Notes under the pieces: generated by a model
The model's database searches: none
What the model was told of the DNA's origin: nothing
What the model saw: only the letters and a program-made list of their open reading frames with translations
Made by a program: the position numbers and the translations under genes
Shown here: piece after piece, positions 4,848-5,144 of the stretch
Layout of the letters: every line of letters starts with the position of its first letter
How positions within the stretch are numbered: the stretch's first letter is position 1
Assembly: GCA_003165115.1 (NCBI GenBank)
Contig: PLSJ01000388.1
Location: 1-5,144, forward strand
Origin: Syntrophaceae bacterium
Lineage (GTDB): Bacteria; Desulfobacterota; Syntrophorhabdia; Syntrophorhabdales; WCHB1-27
Direction of reading: 5' to 3'
Length of the DNA: 5,144 nt

Positions 4848-5115
4848 ATATACTGGCCGTTTCAAGCGGGACTATAAGAGAGAGAAGTCGGGGCGGCATG
4901 CTAAGATCCTTAACACCGCCCTGATGAAGGTTGTGAAGTCACTTGCCGCCGACGAGCCCCTGCCCCGCATTAACGTTGACCATCCGCTTCTCGGCGAATG
5001 GGCCGACTTCCGCGATTGCCATATCAGGCCCGATCTCATCCTTATCTACCGCAAGCCAGATGACGCCCACCTTGATCTGGTGCGCCTCGGTTCGCACAGC
5101 GAGCTTGGATTGTAA
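4834..5115 (+). CDS. YafQ-family mRNA interferase toxin
   Basis: This 93-residue RelE/YafQ-type ribosome-dependent endoribonuclease cleaves translated mRNA and arrests growth when free of its antitoxin. The ATG at 4834 is chosen because it gives MREIRYTGRFKRDYKR, the standard YafQ beginning; a weak GGGAAG at 4824-4829 and translation from the overlapping antitoxin probably drive initiation. The catalytic block is complete: DHPL with His50, GEWADFRDCHIRPD with Asp61, His63 and Asp67, then ILIYR, Arg84 and a C-terminal GSH with His88. From memory these line up with the functional residues of E. coli YafQ (His50, His63, Asp67, Arg83, His87), so the toxin should be active. The basic N-terminal helices (residues 9-37) suit ribosome binding. 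The length is normal and there is no frameshift. The stop lies 29 bases from the window edge. Confidence 0.92.
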   Translation: MREIRYTGRFKRDYKREKSGRHAKILNTALMKVVKSLAADEPLPRINVDHPLLGEWADFRDCHIRPDLILIYRKPDDAHLDLVRLGSHSELGL

Positions 5116-5144
5116 TGCTTTTCGAGTAGGCATTGCCGCCAACT

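Noticed and set aside
5114..5134. Short hairpin AATGC/GCATT after the toxin stop as terminator
   Set aside because: Five-base stem with an 11-base loop and no T tract after it, at the window edge where it cannot be judged.

Overview
The window is GC-rich DNA from a Gram-negative bacterium. Four consecutive + strand genes carry Sec-type signal peptides, and one ends in a PEP-CTERM sorting tail, which requires an exosortase encoded elsewhere in the genome. Strong AAGGAGG-type ribosome sites, the VPLPAALW form of the sorting motif and the secreted pentapeptide protein suit a Desulfobacterota/Geobacter-like or other environmental proteobacterium. That placement is an inference from style, not a firm assignment.

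Layout. Positions 1-294 are noncoding leader. An exported calcineurin-type metallophosphoesterase (295-2058) follows, and 22 bases later a PEP-CTERM protein (2081-2698), so the two are probably cotranscribed. Positions 2699-2806 hold a perfect 13-bp hairpin and then two overlapping, mutually exclusive hairpins just before the next ribosome site. Next come a small four-cysteine exported protein (2807-3064) and, 31 bases on, an exported pentapeptide-repeat protein (3096-3773). A DedA-family membrane protein (3818-4417) is convergent on the minus strand. Its promoter region faces that of a RelB/DinJ-YafQ type II toxin-antitoxin pair (4584-5115), which runs almost to the window edge.

How the parts fit. 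Positions 295-3773 form an export block: a soluble phosphoesterase, a sorted surface protein, a disulfide-type small protein and a beta-helical pentapeptide protein. Nothing in the sequence proves that they act together; the phosphoesterase/PEP-CTERM pair is the tightest link. The toxin-antitoxin pair is a self-contained accessory module with a near-consensus promoter, a palindrome over its -10 box and overlapping genes. No tRNA, rRNA, CRISPR array, transposase or integrase was found. The best candidates for something undescribed are the phosphoesterase/PEP-CTERM pair, the alternative-hairpin leader and the small Cys-rich/pentapeptide pair.
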